Position numbers and translations under genes: made by a program | Assembly (NCBI GenBank): GCA_963740455.1 | Contig: CAVUEF010000010.1 | Span: 1-64,000, forward strand | Reading direction: 5' to 3' | Length of the DNA: 64,000 nt | Source of the DNA: Paucibacter sp963740455 | GTDB lineage: Bacteria > Pseudomonadota > Gammaproteobacteria > Burkholderiales > Burkholderiaceae_C | Notes under the pieces: generated by a model | Database searches by the model: none | Told to the model about the DNA's origin: nothing | Seen by the model: only the letters and a program-made list of their open reading frames with translations | Shown here: positions 37,290 through 47,128 of the stretch, piece after piece | Layout: each line of letters opens with the position of its first letter | Position numbering within the stretch: the first letter of the stretch is position 1

Positions 37290-37952
37290 TTGATCAGAGC
37301 GCTGTCGATGCTCGAAGCGCGCGTGCTGGGCGTGTTGATCGAGAAATCGCACACCGTGCCGGACAGCTATCCCTTGTCGCTGAACGCGCTGGTGGCCGGC
37401 TGCAATCAGAAGACGGCACGCGATCCGGTGCTGGCTGCGACCGACGCCGAAGTGCAGGTGGCGGTCGACGCGCTGAAGGGACTGAACCTGGCGTTCGAGT
37501 CCAGCGGGTCGCGCGTCACGCGCTATGAACACAATATGGGGCGCGTCATGGCGCTGCCTTCGCAGTCGGTGGCCCTGCTGGCGCTGCTGTGCCTGCGCGG
37601 TGCGCAGACCAGCGCCGAACTGCGCGCCAACGCCGAGCGCCTGCATCGATTCGCCGATGTGTCAGCGGTCGAGGGCTTCCTGGAGGAACTCGCCGAGCGC
37701 TGCGCCGAGAAGGGCGGGCCCTTGGTCGTGAAGTTGGCGCGTGCGCCGGGCTCGCGCGAGGCACGCTGGATGCATTTGCTGTGCGGTGCGGTCGATGCCG
37801 GGTCGCTTGCAGGACAGGTGGCGCCTGAGGATTTTGTGGCGGCCAGCGAACTGGCCGCGTTGAAGCTCGGACAGGACCGCCTGACGCGTGAAGTGCAAGA
37901 GTTGCGAGTGCTGGTCGAGCGCTTGTATGTTGAGCTCGGCGTCGAGCGCTAG
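37290..37952 (+). CDS. DUF480 (YceH) family protein
   Basis: A 220-residue protein of two winged-helix-like repeats; the family signature MLEARVLGVLIEKSHTVPDS and YPLSLNALVAGCNQKTARDP is clear, as is SRVTRYEHNM. A coiled C-terminal segment (TREVQELRVLVERLYVEL) ends the protein. TTG 37290 is chosen because GAGGG lies about seven bases before it; ATG 37308 is the alternative. The function of YceH proteins is unknown. Confidence 0.85.
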   Translation: MIRALSMLEARVLGVLIEKSHTVPDSYPLSLNALVAGCNQKTARDPVLAATDAEVQVAVDALKGLNLAFESSGSRVTRYEHNMGRVMALPSQSVALLALLCLRGAQTSAELRANAERLHRFADVSAVEGFLEELAERCAEKGGPLVVKLARAPGSREARWMHLLCGAVDAGSLAGQVAPEDFVAASELAALKLGQDRLTREVQELRVLVERLYVELGVER

Positions 37953-38044
37953 GCCAAGTTGCTTGCAAGCGGGCCTGGCAACCTCGTCAGGCATGAACCT
38001 ACGGCAGCACGGGGTCAGGTCTTAATGGAACGGAAATTTTCATC

Positions 38045-38464
38045 ATGCGCATAGAAATCCCCGAACAAAAGAAGCTGGTGCACGAGATGCGCATCCCCAT
38101 ACGGTGGGGCGATATGGATGCCATGGGCCATGTCAACAACACGATCTACTTCCGTTATCTGGAAATCTCGCGCATCGAATGGTTGACCGAAATCGGAGCA
38201 AAACCGGATCCGTCCGGCCAGGGGCCGGTGATCGTGAATGCGTTCTGCAATTTCTACCAGCAGCTCGAATACCCGGGCGAGCTCGTCGCGCGGCACTACA
38301 CCTGCAACCCGGGCAAGAGCAGCTTCGATACCTACATCACGCTCGAACGCGTCGATCAGCCCGGCGTGATCTTCGCGGCAGGCGGCGCCACCACCGTATG
38401 GGTGGATTTTCCCAAACAGAAGTCGATGCCGTTGCCCGATTGGGTCAGGGCGGCGATCGAGTAG
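38045..38464 (+). CDS. Hotdog-fold acyl-CoA thioesterase
   Basis: A 139-residue member of the 4-hydroxybenzoyl-CoA thioesterase-like group. The active-site segment IRWGDMDAMGHVNNTIYFRY with the catalytic Asp is clear, followed by a hotdog central helix (ISRIEWLTEIG). It probably hydrolyses an acyl-CoA; which one is not shown. It stands alone between the DUF480 gene and a convergent LuxR-type regulator. Confidence 0.87.
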   Translation: MRIEIPEQKKLVHEMRIPIRWGDMDAMGHVNNTIYFRYLEISRIEWLTEIGAKPDPSGQGPVIVNAFCNFYQQLEYPGELVARHYTCNPGKSSFDTYITLERVDQPGVIFAAGGATTVWVDFPKQKSMPLPDWVRAAIE

Positions 38465-38534
38465 GTCGGCGCGAGCATCTGAACACACCGATGCCGCGCA
38501 TCGACGCTTCAGGACCGACTGCGCAGCGCCGGAT

Positions 38535-39092
38535 TCAGTCCGACAACAGCTTGTTGACGAGTTCGGGTGTGGTCCTGGCGGCGTATTTCTTCATCAGCCG
38601 CGCGCGATAGACATCGACGGTGCGCGGGCTGATGGCCAGGCGTCTGCCGATCAATTTGCTCGTCAGTCCTTCCATCAGCAGCGCGGCGATCTCGCGTTCG
38701 CGTGGCGTCAAATCGACCCTGAGCCGGCGTTTGGACGAGAGGTCTTCGAACGACCAGATGCCTGCCGCATGGGGTTGCACCGGATCGAGAGCGCGGCCTG
38801 ACACATGGCACCAGAACAGCTCGTCGGCTTGGGCGCCGCCGAGGCGTTTCATGATGCGCTCGTCAGCGTAGAAGCCCTGGGCATCGAGGCTGGCCATGAT
38901 GCGCTTTCCGGTTCGCTCAAACTCGATGGAACTCGGGTAGAGGGCTTCGAAACTGCGGCCTACGAGCGCGTTGCGTGCGACGCCGAACATCTGCAGCAGC
39001 GCCCGATTGCAATCGACTATCAAGCGGTTGCGTGATAGCACCAGGCCGATGGGTGCCAGATCGAAAGCTGTGCGGTAGTTGACGGCAGGCAC
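38535..39092 (-). CDS. PAS-LuxR transcriptional regulator
   Basis: A 185-residue regulator with an N-terminal PAS-like domain (DLAPIGLVLSRNRLIVDCNR, ALVGRSFEALYPSS) and a C-terminal LuxR-type HTH (LTPREREIAALLMEGLTSKL, then ISPRTVDVYRARLMKKYAA). It has no receiver domain. It is divergent from the CoA-transferase genes scoAB, with a 20-base palindrome between them, so it is likely their regulator. Confidence 0.87.
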   Translation of the reverse strand: MPAVNYRTAFDLAPIGLVLSRNRLIVDCNRALLQMFGVARNALVGRSFEALYPSSIEFERTGKRIMASLDAQGFYADERIMKRLGGAQADELFWCHVSGRALDPVQPHAAGIWSFEDLSSKRRLRVDLTPREREIAALLMEGLTSKLIGRRLAISPRTVDVYRARLMKKYAARTTPELVNKLLSD

Positions 39093-39138
39093 GGGTTGGA
39101 TGCTGGGTTGGTCGGCGCTTTGCTGGTCTTAGGCGATT

Positions 39139-39158
39139 CTACGTAAGCTGTTACGTAG
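39139..39158. promoter_or_regulatory. Palindromic operator candidate between LuxR regulator and scoA
   Basis: CTACGTAA and TTACGTAG are perfect inverted repeats around a four-base centre. The site lies 46 bases from the regulator start and 36 bases from the scoA start, where an activator of scoA or an autoregulator would bind. Dyad symmetry fits a LuxR-type dimer. Confidence 0.55.
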
Positions 39159-39194
39159 TACCCTTGGCGCCTGACGACCCAAGCGGAGACGCGG

Positions 39195-39902
39195 ATGAAC
39201 AAGGTATTTGCAAGCGCTGCCGAGGCGCTGAAGGACATTGCCCGAGACGGCCAGTTGCTCGCCGTGGGGGGCTTCGGTTTGTGCGGCATTCCCGAGGCAC
39301 TGATTGCGGCGCTGCGCGACACCGGGGTCAAGAATCTCACGGTGATCTCGAACAACGCCGGCGTCGATGGCTTCGGCCTCGGGCAGTTGCTGGAGACGCG
39401 CCAAATAAGGAAGATGATTTCCAGCTACGTGGGCGAGAACAAGGAATTCGAACGCCAATACCTGGCCGGCGAACTTGAGCTCGAGTTCACGCCGCAAGGG
39501 ACACTCGCCGAGAAGCTGCGTGCCGGCGGCGCCGGCATCCCTGCCTTCTTCACGCGCACCGGCGTGGGCACGATAGTCGCCGAGGGCAAGGAACTGCGCG
39601 ATTTCGATGGCCATACGCACGTGATGGAGCTCGCTCTGCAGCCCGAGCTTTCGCTCGTCAAGGCGCACAAGGCCGACAAGAGCGGCAATCTGGTGTTCCG
39701 CCGCACGGCGCGCAACTTCAATCCGGCTGCTGCAATGGCCGGCAAGATCACTGTCGTCGAGGTCGAGGAGTTGGTCGAGGTGGGCGAGATCGATCCCGAT
39801 GATGTGCACTTGGCAGGGATTTACGTGCACCGCATCGTCGTGAATGCCCATCCCGAGAAGCGCATCGAGAAGAAGACTCTCACAGAGAAGAAGGAGGCCT
39901 GA
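39195..39902 (+). CDS. scoA: Succinyl-CoA:3-ketoacid CoA-transferase subunit A
   Basis: Alpha subunit (235 residues) of a 3-oxoacid CoA-transferase that activates acetoacetate with succinyl-CoA. The CoA-binding motif VGGFGLCGIPEALIAAL is near the start; other matches are TVISNNAGVDGFGLGQLL, SSYVGENKEFERQYL and GGAGIPAFFTRTGVGT. Two bases separate it from scoB. Allows use of acetoacetate or PHB-derived ketone bodies. Confidence 0.93.
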   Translation: MNKVFASAAEALKDIARDGQLLAVGGFGLCGIPEALIAALRDTGVKNLTVISNNAGVDGFGLGQLLETRQIRKMISSYVGENKEFERQYLAGELELEFTPQGTLAEKLRAGGAGIPAFFTRTGVGTIVAEGKELRDFDGHTHVMELALQPELSLVKAHKADKSGNLVFRRTARNFNPAAAMAGKITVVEVEELVEVGEIDPDDVHLAGIYVHRIVVNAHPEKRIEKKTLTEKKEA

Positions 39903-39904
39903 TC

Positions 39905-40543
39905 ATGGCCTGGACACAAGACCAAATGGCGGCGCGTGCTGCGCTTGAACTGCAGGACGGTTTCTATGTGAACCTTGGCATCGGCATCCCGACGCTGGTA
40001 GCCAACTTCGTGCCCAAGGACATCGAAGTCTGGCTGCAAAGCGAGAACGGCATGCTCGGCATTGGGCCGTTCCCGACCGAAGACGAGGTCGATGCCGACC
40101 TCATCAACGCCGGCAAGCAGACCGTCACGACGATTCCCGGATCGAGTATTTTCGGTTCCGACGAGAGCTTCGCGATGATCCGCGGCGGCAAGATCAATCT
40201 TTCCATCCTGGGCGCCATGCAGGTCAGCGAAAAGGGCGATCTGGCGAACTGGATGATTCCCGGCAAGATGGTCAAGGGCATGGGCGGAGCGATGGACCTG
40301 GTGGCCGGCGTCAAGCGCGTGATCGTGCTGATGGAGCATGTGGCCCGCAAGAAGGACGGCAGCGAAGACATGAAGATCTTGCCGCACTGCACCTTGCCGC
40401 TGACCGGCGTGGGCGTGGTCAATCGCATCATCACCGACCTGGCCGTGATGGATGTGACACCCGTTGGTCTGAAACTGGTCGAGCTGGCCGATGGCGTGAG
40501 CCGCGAGCAAGTGCAGGCCAAGACCGGAGTGCCGCTGATCTGA
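39905..40543 (+). CDS. scoB: Succinyl-CoA:3-ketoacid CoA-transferase subunit B
   Basis: Beta subunit (212 residues). It carries the catalytic Glu in LQSENGMLGIGP, plus YVNLGIGIPTLVANF and GAMQVSEKGDLANWMIPG, which are diagnostic of the ScoB/PcaJ group. Together with scoA it forms a two-gene operon with a GGAGG-type Shine-Dalgarno inside the end of scoA. Confidence 0.93.
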   Translation: MAWTQDQMAARAALELQDGFYVNLGIGIPTLVANFVPKDIEVWLQSENGMLGIGPFPTEDEVDADLINAGKQTVTTIPGSSIFGSDESFAMIRGGKINLSILGAMQVSEKGDLANWMIPGKMVKGMGGAMDLVAGVKRVIVLMEHVARKKDGSEDMKILPHCTLPLTGVGVVNRIITDLAVMDVTPVGLKLVELADGVSREQVQAKTGVPLI

Positions 40544-40597
40544 GCGGGTTCGCCAACACGAGGGCCGGCGGCGGCGTCAGACGCTGCGGCTATGGGT

Positions 40598-41638
40598 TCA
40601 AGCGTTCTTAAGCGCCAACGCGCACTCGCTCACCAGCTTGGGGCCGCGGTAGATGAATCCCGTGTAGACCTGCACCAGGTCAGCACCCGCGTTGATCTTG
40701 GCCAGCGCGTCGGCGCCGCTGAGTACGCCGCCCACGCCGATGATGGGATAGTGCTTGCCCAGGGCAGCGCGCAGCAACCGTATCACGCGGTTGCTGGCCT
40801 CGAAGACGGGCTTGCCGCTCAGGCCGCCGAGCTCGTCGGCGTGCGGCATCCCATTGACCGCATCGCGCGCCAGCGTCGTGTTGGTGGCGATCACGCCGTC
40901 GATATCGTGCCTTTGCAGCGTGGCGGCAATCATGGCTACCTGGGCTTCATCCAGGTCGGGTGCGATCTTCAGGAAAATGGGCACCCGGCGTGCGTATTGG
41001 CTTTCCAGCACCCATCTGCGCTCCTGGATGGCGCCCAGCAGTGCGTCCAGCGCCGCATCGCTTTGCAGCTCGCGCAGGTGCAGGGTGTTGGGGCTCGAGA
41101 TATTCACCGTGACATAGTCGGCCTCGGCGTAAACCGCGTCCAGGCAGGTCAGGTAGTCGTCGACTGCGTCCTCGATCGGAGTGGCGGCGTTCTTGCCGAT
41201 GTTCAGTCCAATCAGCCCGCCGCCGGCACGAAAGCTGTGGGCGCGTTGCACATGCGCTAGAAAGCTGTCCAGCCCTTCGTTGTTGAAGCCCAGACGGTTG
41301 ATCAGCGCCTGCGCCTCGGGCAGCCGGAACAGGCGCGGCTTGGGGTTGCCGCCCTGCGCCTTGGGGGTGACCGTGCCGACTTCGATGAAACCAAATCCGA
41401 TCGCCCCCAGACCGTCGATGCAGCGGCCGTTCTTGTCGAGCCCCGCGGCCAGGCCGATGCGATTCGGGAAGCGCAGCCCTGCCAGCGTCAGCGGGTCGGG
41501 CACGCGCGGCTGCGCCCACAGGCATTGGGCTGGCGTGTTCTGCAAACGCGCGATGGTGGCAAGCGTCAACTCGTGCGCCCGTTCGGGGTCCAGGCCGAAC
41601 AGGAACGGACGGGTGAGTGCGTAGGGAATCAGGGCCAT
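40598..41638 (-). CDS. pyrD: Dihydroorotate dehydrogenase (quinone), class 2
   Basis: Membrane-associated flavoenzyme of 346 residues that oxidises dihydroorotate in pyrimidine synthesis. The class 2 N-terminal helix region is present (LTRPFLFGLDPERAHELT). FMN site GLAAGLDKNGRCIDG, catalytic Ser region VNISSPNT and GVGGVLSGADALAKINAGA are clear. Start ATG 41638; a longer frame to 41740 is not supported. Divergent from tdk. Confidence 0.94.
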   Translation of the reverse strand: MALIPYALTRPFLFGLDPERAHELTLATIARLQNTPAQCLWAQPRVPDPLTLAGLRFPNRIGLAAGLDKNGRCIDGLGAIGFGFIEVGTVTPKAQGGNPKPRLFRLPEAQALINRLGFNNEGLDSFLAHVQRAHSFRAGGGLIGLNIGKNAATPIEDAVDDYLTCLDAVYAEADYVTVNISSPNTLHLRELQSDAALDALLGAIQERRWVLESQYARRVPIFLKIAPDLDEAQVAMIAATLQRHDIDGVIATNTTLARDAVNGMPHADELGGLSGKPVFEASNRVIRLLRAALGKHYPIIGVGGVLSGADALAKINAGADLVQVYTGFIYRGPKLVSECALALKNA

Positions 41639-41748
41639 GAATCGCTTGAAAGTGAGGATTGAATTGTCGCATCGCACTTCGACCACGGCCGCTGCACCAA
41701 TCAAAGAGACAATACACAGCTTCCACCTGCCAATCTGCACAGGCGCCC

Positions 41749-42309
41749 ATGGCCAAACTGTTTTTTCGTTACGCGGCGATGAATGCCGGCAAGTCGACCG
41801 CCTTGCTGCAGGTCGCCCACAACTATGAGGAGCGTGGCCACAAGGTGCGCATCTTCACGTCAAGCAACGACAACCGCTATGGACATGGCATGGTGACCTC
41901 GCGGCTGGGACCGCAGCGCGCCGCCGAATTGTTTTCGGCGACGACCGACTTCATTGCGGAACTGGACCTCGCCGCGCGGGTCTCGTGCCTGTTGATCGAC
42001 GAGGCGCAGTTCCTGACCGAGCCCCAGGTCTGGTCCCTGCACGAGATTGCCCATATGCGCGGCACGCCGGTGATCTGCTACGGCCTGCGCACCGATTTTC
42101 GCGGACAGCTCTTTCCTGGCTCGGCTGCGCTGCTGGGCCTGGCGGACGAGATGGACGAAATGAAGACGATCTGCCACTGCGGCCGCAAGGCCACCATGAA
42201 TATGCGGGTTGATGAAAACCTGCGCCGGGTGACCGAAGGCGAGCAAGTGGAGATTGGTGGCAATGCACGCTACCGCGCGGTGTGCGGGCGCTGTTTTCGG
42301 GGTGGTTGA
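41749..42309 (+). CDS. tdk: Thymidine kinase
   Basis: Salvage kinase for thymidine, type II, 186 residues. Walker A is YAAMNAGKSTALLQ, the Walker B-like LLIDEAQFL carries the catalytic region, and the zinc-binding cysteines appear as CHCGRKA and CGRCF. The lasso region ICYGLRTDFRGQLFPGS matches. Start ATG 41749 begins right at the family N-terminus. Confidence 0.94.
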   Translation: MAKLFFRYAAMNAGKSTALLQVAHNYEERGHKVRIFTSSNDNRYGHGMVTSRLGPQRAAELFSATTDFIAELDLAARVSCLLIDEAQFLTEPQVWSLHEIAHMRGTPVICYGLRTDFRGQLFPGSAALLGLADEMDEMKTICHCGRKATMNMRVDENLRRVTEGEQVEIGGNARYRAVCGRCFRGG

Positions 42310-42356
42310 GGCGGGATAATGGCCCGCACACGCGACACGATGACCGGAACAAGACC

Positions 42357-43487
<1,131 letters not shown>

Positions 43488-43621
43488 ATCACGACACAGC
43501 TGTCGGCAGCGGGCGCAGGCTTGCAGATCGACACACAAGACGCCGGGTTTCGTTCGATCAAGGAGGAGCCGAGCTCTATCTTGGATAATGACCAAAGTCC
43601 CGCTGCAACCAAGGCCAACAG

Positions 43622-44326
43622 ATGACACAAGACGAACTCAAGGCGATGGTCGCGCAAAGCGCACTGGCCTATGTCGTGCCGGGCACCGTGATCGGTGTGG
43701 GCACGGGCTCGACGGTCGATCACTTCATCGATGCCTTGGCCGTGATGAAGGATCGCATCGTCGGCGCAGTATCGAGCTCGGAGCGCAGCAGCGAGCGTCT
43801 GCGCGCACGCGGCATCACGGTGGTCGATGCCGCCAGTGTCGAGCGCTTGTCGGTGTATATCGACGGCGCCGATGAAATCGACCACGATGGCAATATGCTC
43901 AAAGGCGGTGGCGCCGCGCTGACACGCGAGAAGATCGTGGCCGACCTGGCGGGCGACTTCGTCTGCATTGCCGACGCTTCCAAGCTGGTCGGCGTGCTCG
44001 GAAGATTTCCGCTTCCCGTGGAAGTGATTCCCATGGCCGCCACGCAGTTGGCACGGCGATTTCAGCGTATCGGCGGGCAGCCCACCCTGCGCGAGGGCGT
44101 TGTGACCGACAATGGCTGTCAGATCCTGGACGTGCGCGGCTTGCGGATCACGGATCCGCTCGCTTCTGAAATCGAAATCAACCAATGGCCCGGCGTGGTG
44201 ACGGTGGGCATATTCGCCCGCCACCGCGCCACTGTGTGTCTGCTGGGAACCCCGGAGGGCGTGAAGACAATGCGCTTTGACCACATCGTTCCGGCAGTGC
44301 GCGATACGGCTTATCCGCCGGTCTAG
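43622..44326 (+). CDS. rpiA: Ribose-5-phosphate isomerase A
   Basis: Interconverts ribose 5-phosphate and ribulose 5-phosphate in the pentose phosphate pathway. 234 residues. Substrate loop GVGTGSTVDHF; catalytic motifs DGADEID and KGGGAALTREK; DNGCQILDV near the C-terminus. No operon partner is obvious. Confidence 0.94.
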   Translation: MTQDELKAMVAQSALAYVVPGTVIGVGTGSTVDHFIDALAVMKDRIVGAVSSSERSSERLRARGITVVDAASVERLSVYIDGADEIDHDGNMLKGGGAALTREKIVADLAGDFVCIADASKLVGVLGRFPLPVEVIPMAATQLARRFQRIGGQPTLREGVVTDNGCQILDVRGLRITDPLASEIEINQWPGVVTVGIFARHRATVCLLGTPEGVKTMRFDHIVPAVRDTAYPPV

Positions 44327-44372
44327 CCATTCATCCGACCGGACCCAACCGAACTCAACCAGCGAAAACCTC

Positions 44373-44540
44373 ATGGCAACACCGAACTACTCCTACGAAA
44401 AACGTCAGCGCGAGCTTGCCAAGAAGAAAAAGAAGGAAGAGAAGGTCAAGAAGAAGTCCAGCGACCACGGCCCGGCAGACACGCATGCCGAAGGCGGCAA
44501 TGCTGGTCCTGGTGCGGAGACGCCCAAGGGGCCGGTCTGA
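44373..44540 (+). CDS. Small Lys-rich protein of unknown function
   Basis: A 55-residue protein beginning MATPNYSYEKRQRELAKKKK, with a very basic middle (KKKKKEEKVKKK) and a Gly/Pro-rich, acidic tail. The long run of lysines suggests nucleic-acid binding, an inference only. I recall similar short proteins from Burkholderiales, but no family name. It follows rpiA by 46 bases. Confidence 0.6.
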   Translation: MATPNYSYEKRQRELAKKKKKEEKVKKKSSDHGPADTHAEGGNAGPGAETPKGPV

Positions 44541-44561
44541 ACGCTTGACGGGGGAAGTTGC

Positions 44562-46394
44562 TCAGGAAGCCTGCTGGCGTGCCCGGCGTGCGTCAAAACG
44601 CGCCGGGTCGATGGCGTCGAGCAGGCTGGCCTCGACAGGGCAGGGTGCACCGGTGGCCAACGCAGCCAGCACTTGACCGCACAAGGTGGACCAGGTGATG
44701 CCACGCGAGGCCATGGCAGTGCACACCAGCAGTCCAGGCAGCCTGGCAATGAAGCGGGGCTGATCGCGCCTCGCGACGGCGCTCACCGGTCTGTGCGGCA
44801 GCGCGCCCACCAGCGGCAGACGATCTTCGGCGATCACGCGCCAACCGACCCGGCCGCGCAGTCGATGCATTGGCGGGGCCTCGATGTCGGCCCCACTCAG
44901 GCGCATGAACTGCGCAATATTGTGAGCGTGGTCCAACTCGCGCAACGCCGGATCAAGATCGTGGTCCTGCGCCGTGGCGCCGCACCAGACACCGCCGGCC
45001 GCATCAGGAATGGCATAGCCGGCACCGGCCATGGGCAGCGCCGGAACGCGCAACCCTCTCGTGTCGCCGGGCAGTTGCGTGACCTGGCCGCGTTGCAGGC
45101 GCAGCGGCCATGCCTGGTCGGCCAGCAAATCCAGGCTGCCCGCGCCCGCGGTGATGACCACCAATGGCGCCTCGCCAAGCACCTTGCCTTGGGCGTCCAG
45201 CAAACGCCAATGGCCCGCCTCGCGATGCAGTCGCTTGATCGGCGCATGGGTCTGCAGCGTGATGGTGCGCGGCGCCTGAGCCAGAAGGGCCTGGTTCAGG
45301 GCCTGCGCAGACAGCGCACCGCCGCCGGGGTAATACCAAGCCGGGCGGGCGCCGGCCAGGCCGGACAGCGCCGAGGCCTGACTCGCATCAAGCGCCTGCA
45401 CATAGTCGGGTGGCAGGCCCTGTGCATCGAGCAGGGAGCGCATCTGTTCAAGATTACGCAGGGTTTCAATGCGCAGCAGCCCGCGCAAGTGCGATGGCAG
45501 GGTCAGGTGCTGCAGCACGCGCTGCAACTCCAGCGCGGCGGCGCGGTTGAAGCGGGCATGCACGCCGTCGCCGGGATTGAGCGTGCCATGGAACATCCCC
45601 AGGGGATGGCTTGAACTGAACTGGGCGATGGCGCTTGCCTGGTCCATCAGCGTGACATCGAGACCTTGTTCGGAGAGGGCCCGGGCGGCTGCGCACCCGG
45701 CCAGACCTGCGCCTATCACCACCGCCTGACGCGCGGTTGGCGCGACCGCCTGACGCGCGGCTGGTCTTTGCAGCTCGAAGCGTGGCACGAAACGGGCGGC
45801 CGTTGCGCCGTCGAGATGCGTCACCTCGAAGCCGACGTCACACAAGTTTTGCGCAATGGCGTCGCTTTGCCCGGGCATGACCAAGCTGGCGCCGGGTGCG
45901 GCCAGCCTGGCCAGGGACTTCAGTGCATAACGGTCCCAAACCGGCGCAGCATCGTGCTGCGTCAGATGAATCGCATCCACGCTGGCCACCAGCTCCGTCA
46001 GCCATTGCCGCGTGTCGCCAAAGGCCAGCAGCAGTTGCACCCGCCCCTGCTCGAAGCTCAGGCGGTGCAGATTGTGGGTGAGCGTCGGCCAGGCCGACTG
46101 CAACTGCCGCGCGAGTTCGGGCACGTTTGAGTGTTGCAGCGCATCGGCCAGGTCGGCCAGCTTGAGCGGGCGCTCCTCGATGGCGATGAACACCAAGTGC
46201 GTGCAACGCTGCGGGTCTTGGCGCCATGCGGACCAGGTGGCCAGAAAGTCTTGCCCAGCGCCAAAATGCGTATCAAGCAGGACAAAGCGTGGCTGGCGAG
46301 CCCAGCGCATTGTGAGCTGACTGCCGCGCGGGAACAGCGCCGATGGACCGGCATCAGGTGTTGGCGGTCCGGGTCGGATGGCGCTTGTTTTCAT
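44562..46394 (-). CDS. mnmC: tRNA 5-methylaminomethyl-2-thiouridine biosynthesis protein MnmC
   Basis: Modifies wobble uridine of tRNAs. 610 residues. The C-terminal FAD oxidase domain is clear (VVIGAGLAGCAAARALSEQG near 230, SHPLGMFHG, YYPGGGALSA, GWRVIAEDRLPLVGALP, and ASRGITWSTLCGQ). The N-terminal methyltransferase domain is short and divergent: the SAM loop reads LDTHFGAGQDFLATW instead of the usual GFGTGLNFL, and the DGFAPxxNPxMW motif is replaced by HLTQHDAAPVWD. Start ATG 46394. The oxidase half should work; the methyltransferase half may not. Confidence 0.85.
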   Translation of the reverse strand: MKTSAIRPGPPTPDAGPSALFPRGSQLTMRWARQPRFVLLDTHFGAGQDFLATWSAWRQDPQRCTHLVFIAIEERPLKLADLADALQHSNVPELARQLQSAWPTLTHNLHRLSFEQGRVQLLLAFGDTRQWLTELVASVDAIHLTQHDAAPVWDRYALKSLARLAAPGASLVMPGQSDAIAQNLCDVGFEVTHLDGATAARFVPRFELQRPAARQAVAPTARQAVVIGAGLAGCAAARALSEQGLDVTLMDQASAIAQFSSSHPLGMFHGTLNPGDGVHARFNRAAALELQRVLQHLTLPSHLRGLLRIETLRNLEQMRSLLDAQGLPPDYVQALDASQASALSGLAGARPAWYYPGGGALSAQALNQALLAQAPRTITLQTHAPIKRLHREAGHWRLLDAQGKVLGEAPLVVITAGAGSLDLLADQAWPLRLQRGQVTQLPGDTRGLRVPALPMAGAGYAIPDAAGGVWCGATAQDHDLDPALRELDHAHNIAQFMRLSGADIEAPPMHRLRGRVGWRVIAEDRLPLVGALPHRPVSAVARRDQPRFIARLPGLLVCTAMASRGITWSTLCGQVLAALATGAPCPVEASLLDAIDPARFDARRARQQAS

Positions 46395-46439
46395 GCCTTG
46401 ACTGTAGGTGCGAAAGCCGGTCGGTCGACGAAATGACAA

Positions 46440-46459
46440 AAGGGCACCGCAGTGCCCTT
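46440..46459 (-). terminator. Intrinsic terminator of efp
   Basis: AAGGGCAC and GTGCCCTT form a perfect eight-base stem with loop CGCA. On the minus strand it is followed by a short T run (TTTTG), 23 bases after the efp stop. Confidence 0.75.
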
Positions 46460-46481
46460 GTTGTCGACGGCCCAGCCAAGC

Positions 46482-47036
46482 TCAGACGCGCTTGCGGTAT
46501 TCGTGCGTACGCGTGTCAATTTCGATCTTGTCGCCCTGCGCGACAAACAGCGGCACGGCAATCTCGAAGCCGGTGAAGATCTTGGCCGGCTTGAGCACCT
46601 TGCCCGAGGTGTCGCCCTTGACGGCAGGCTCGGTCCAGGTGATTTCGCGCACCAGGCTGGTCGGCATTTCCACCGAAATTGCCTTGCCGTCGTAGAACAC
46701 GACTTCGACCGCCATATTGTCTTCGAGGTACTGGATGGCGTCGCCCATATTCTCGGACTCCACCTCGAACTGGTTGTAGTCGGCGTCCATGAACACATAC
46801 ATCGGGTCGGCGAAGTAGGTGTAGGTGCAGTCCTTCTTTTCCAGGATGACCTGATCCATCTTGTCGTCGGCCTTGAACACGACTTCGGTGCCTGAGTTGT
46901 TGAGCAAGCTCTTGAGCTTCATGCGCACCGTGGCTGCATTGCGGCCGCCGCGGCTGTATTCGGTCTTGAGTACGACCATGGGGTCTTTGCCGTGCATGAT
47001 CACATTGCCGGCGCGAATTTCCTGAGCGATCTTCAT
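46482..47036 (-). CDS. efp: Translation elongation factor P
   Basis: EF-P relieves ribosome stalling at polyproline. 184 residues from ATG 47036. The tip loop is YSRGGRNAAT, with Arg32 in the position that is rhamnosylated in this EF-P group rather than lysine. Its modifying enzyme gene, earP, is just upstream on the same strand. C-terminal OB domains end with ...GDKIEIDTRTHEYRKRV as usual. Confidence 0.97.
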   Translation of the reverse strand: MKIAQEIRAGNVIMHGKDPMVVLKTEYSRGGRNAATVRMKLKSLLNNSGTEVVFKADDKMDQVILEKKDCTYTYFADPMYVFMDADYNQFEVESENMGDAIQYLEDNMAVEVVFYDGKAISVEMPTSLVREITWTEPAVKGDTSGKVLKPAKIFTGFEIAVPLFVAQGDKIEIDTRTHEYRKRV

Positions 47037-47128
47037 AATGATTCCGTAGGGGGGAACTTGGAGTCGGACCGGAGTGGTCCGTTTGGCCTGCGCTTGAGTT
47101 CCCCTCAGGCGCGGCAAAACGTGAGATT

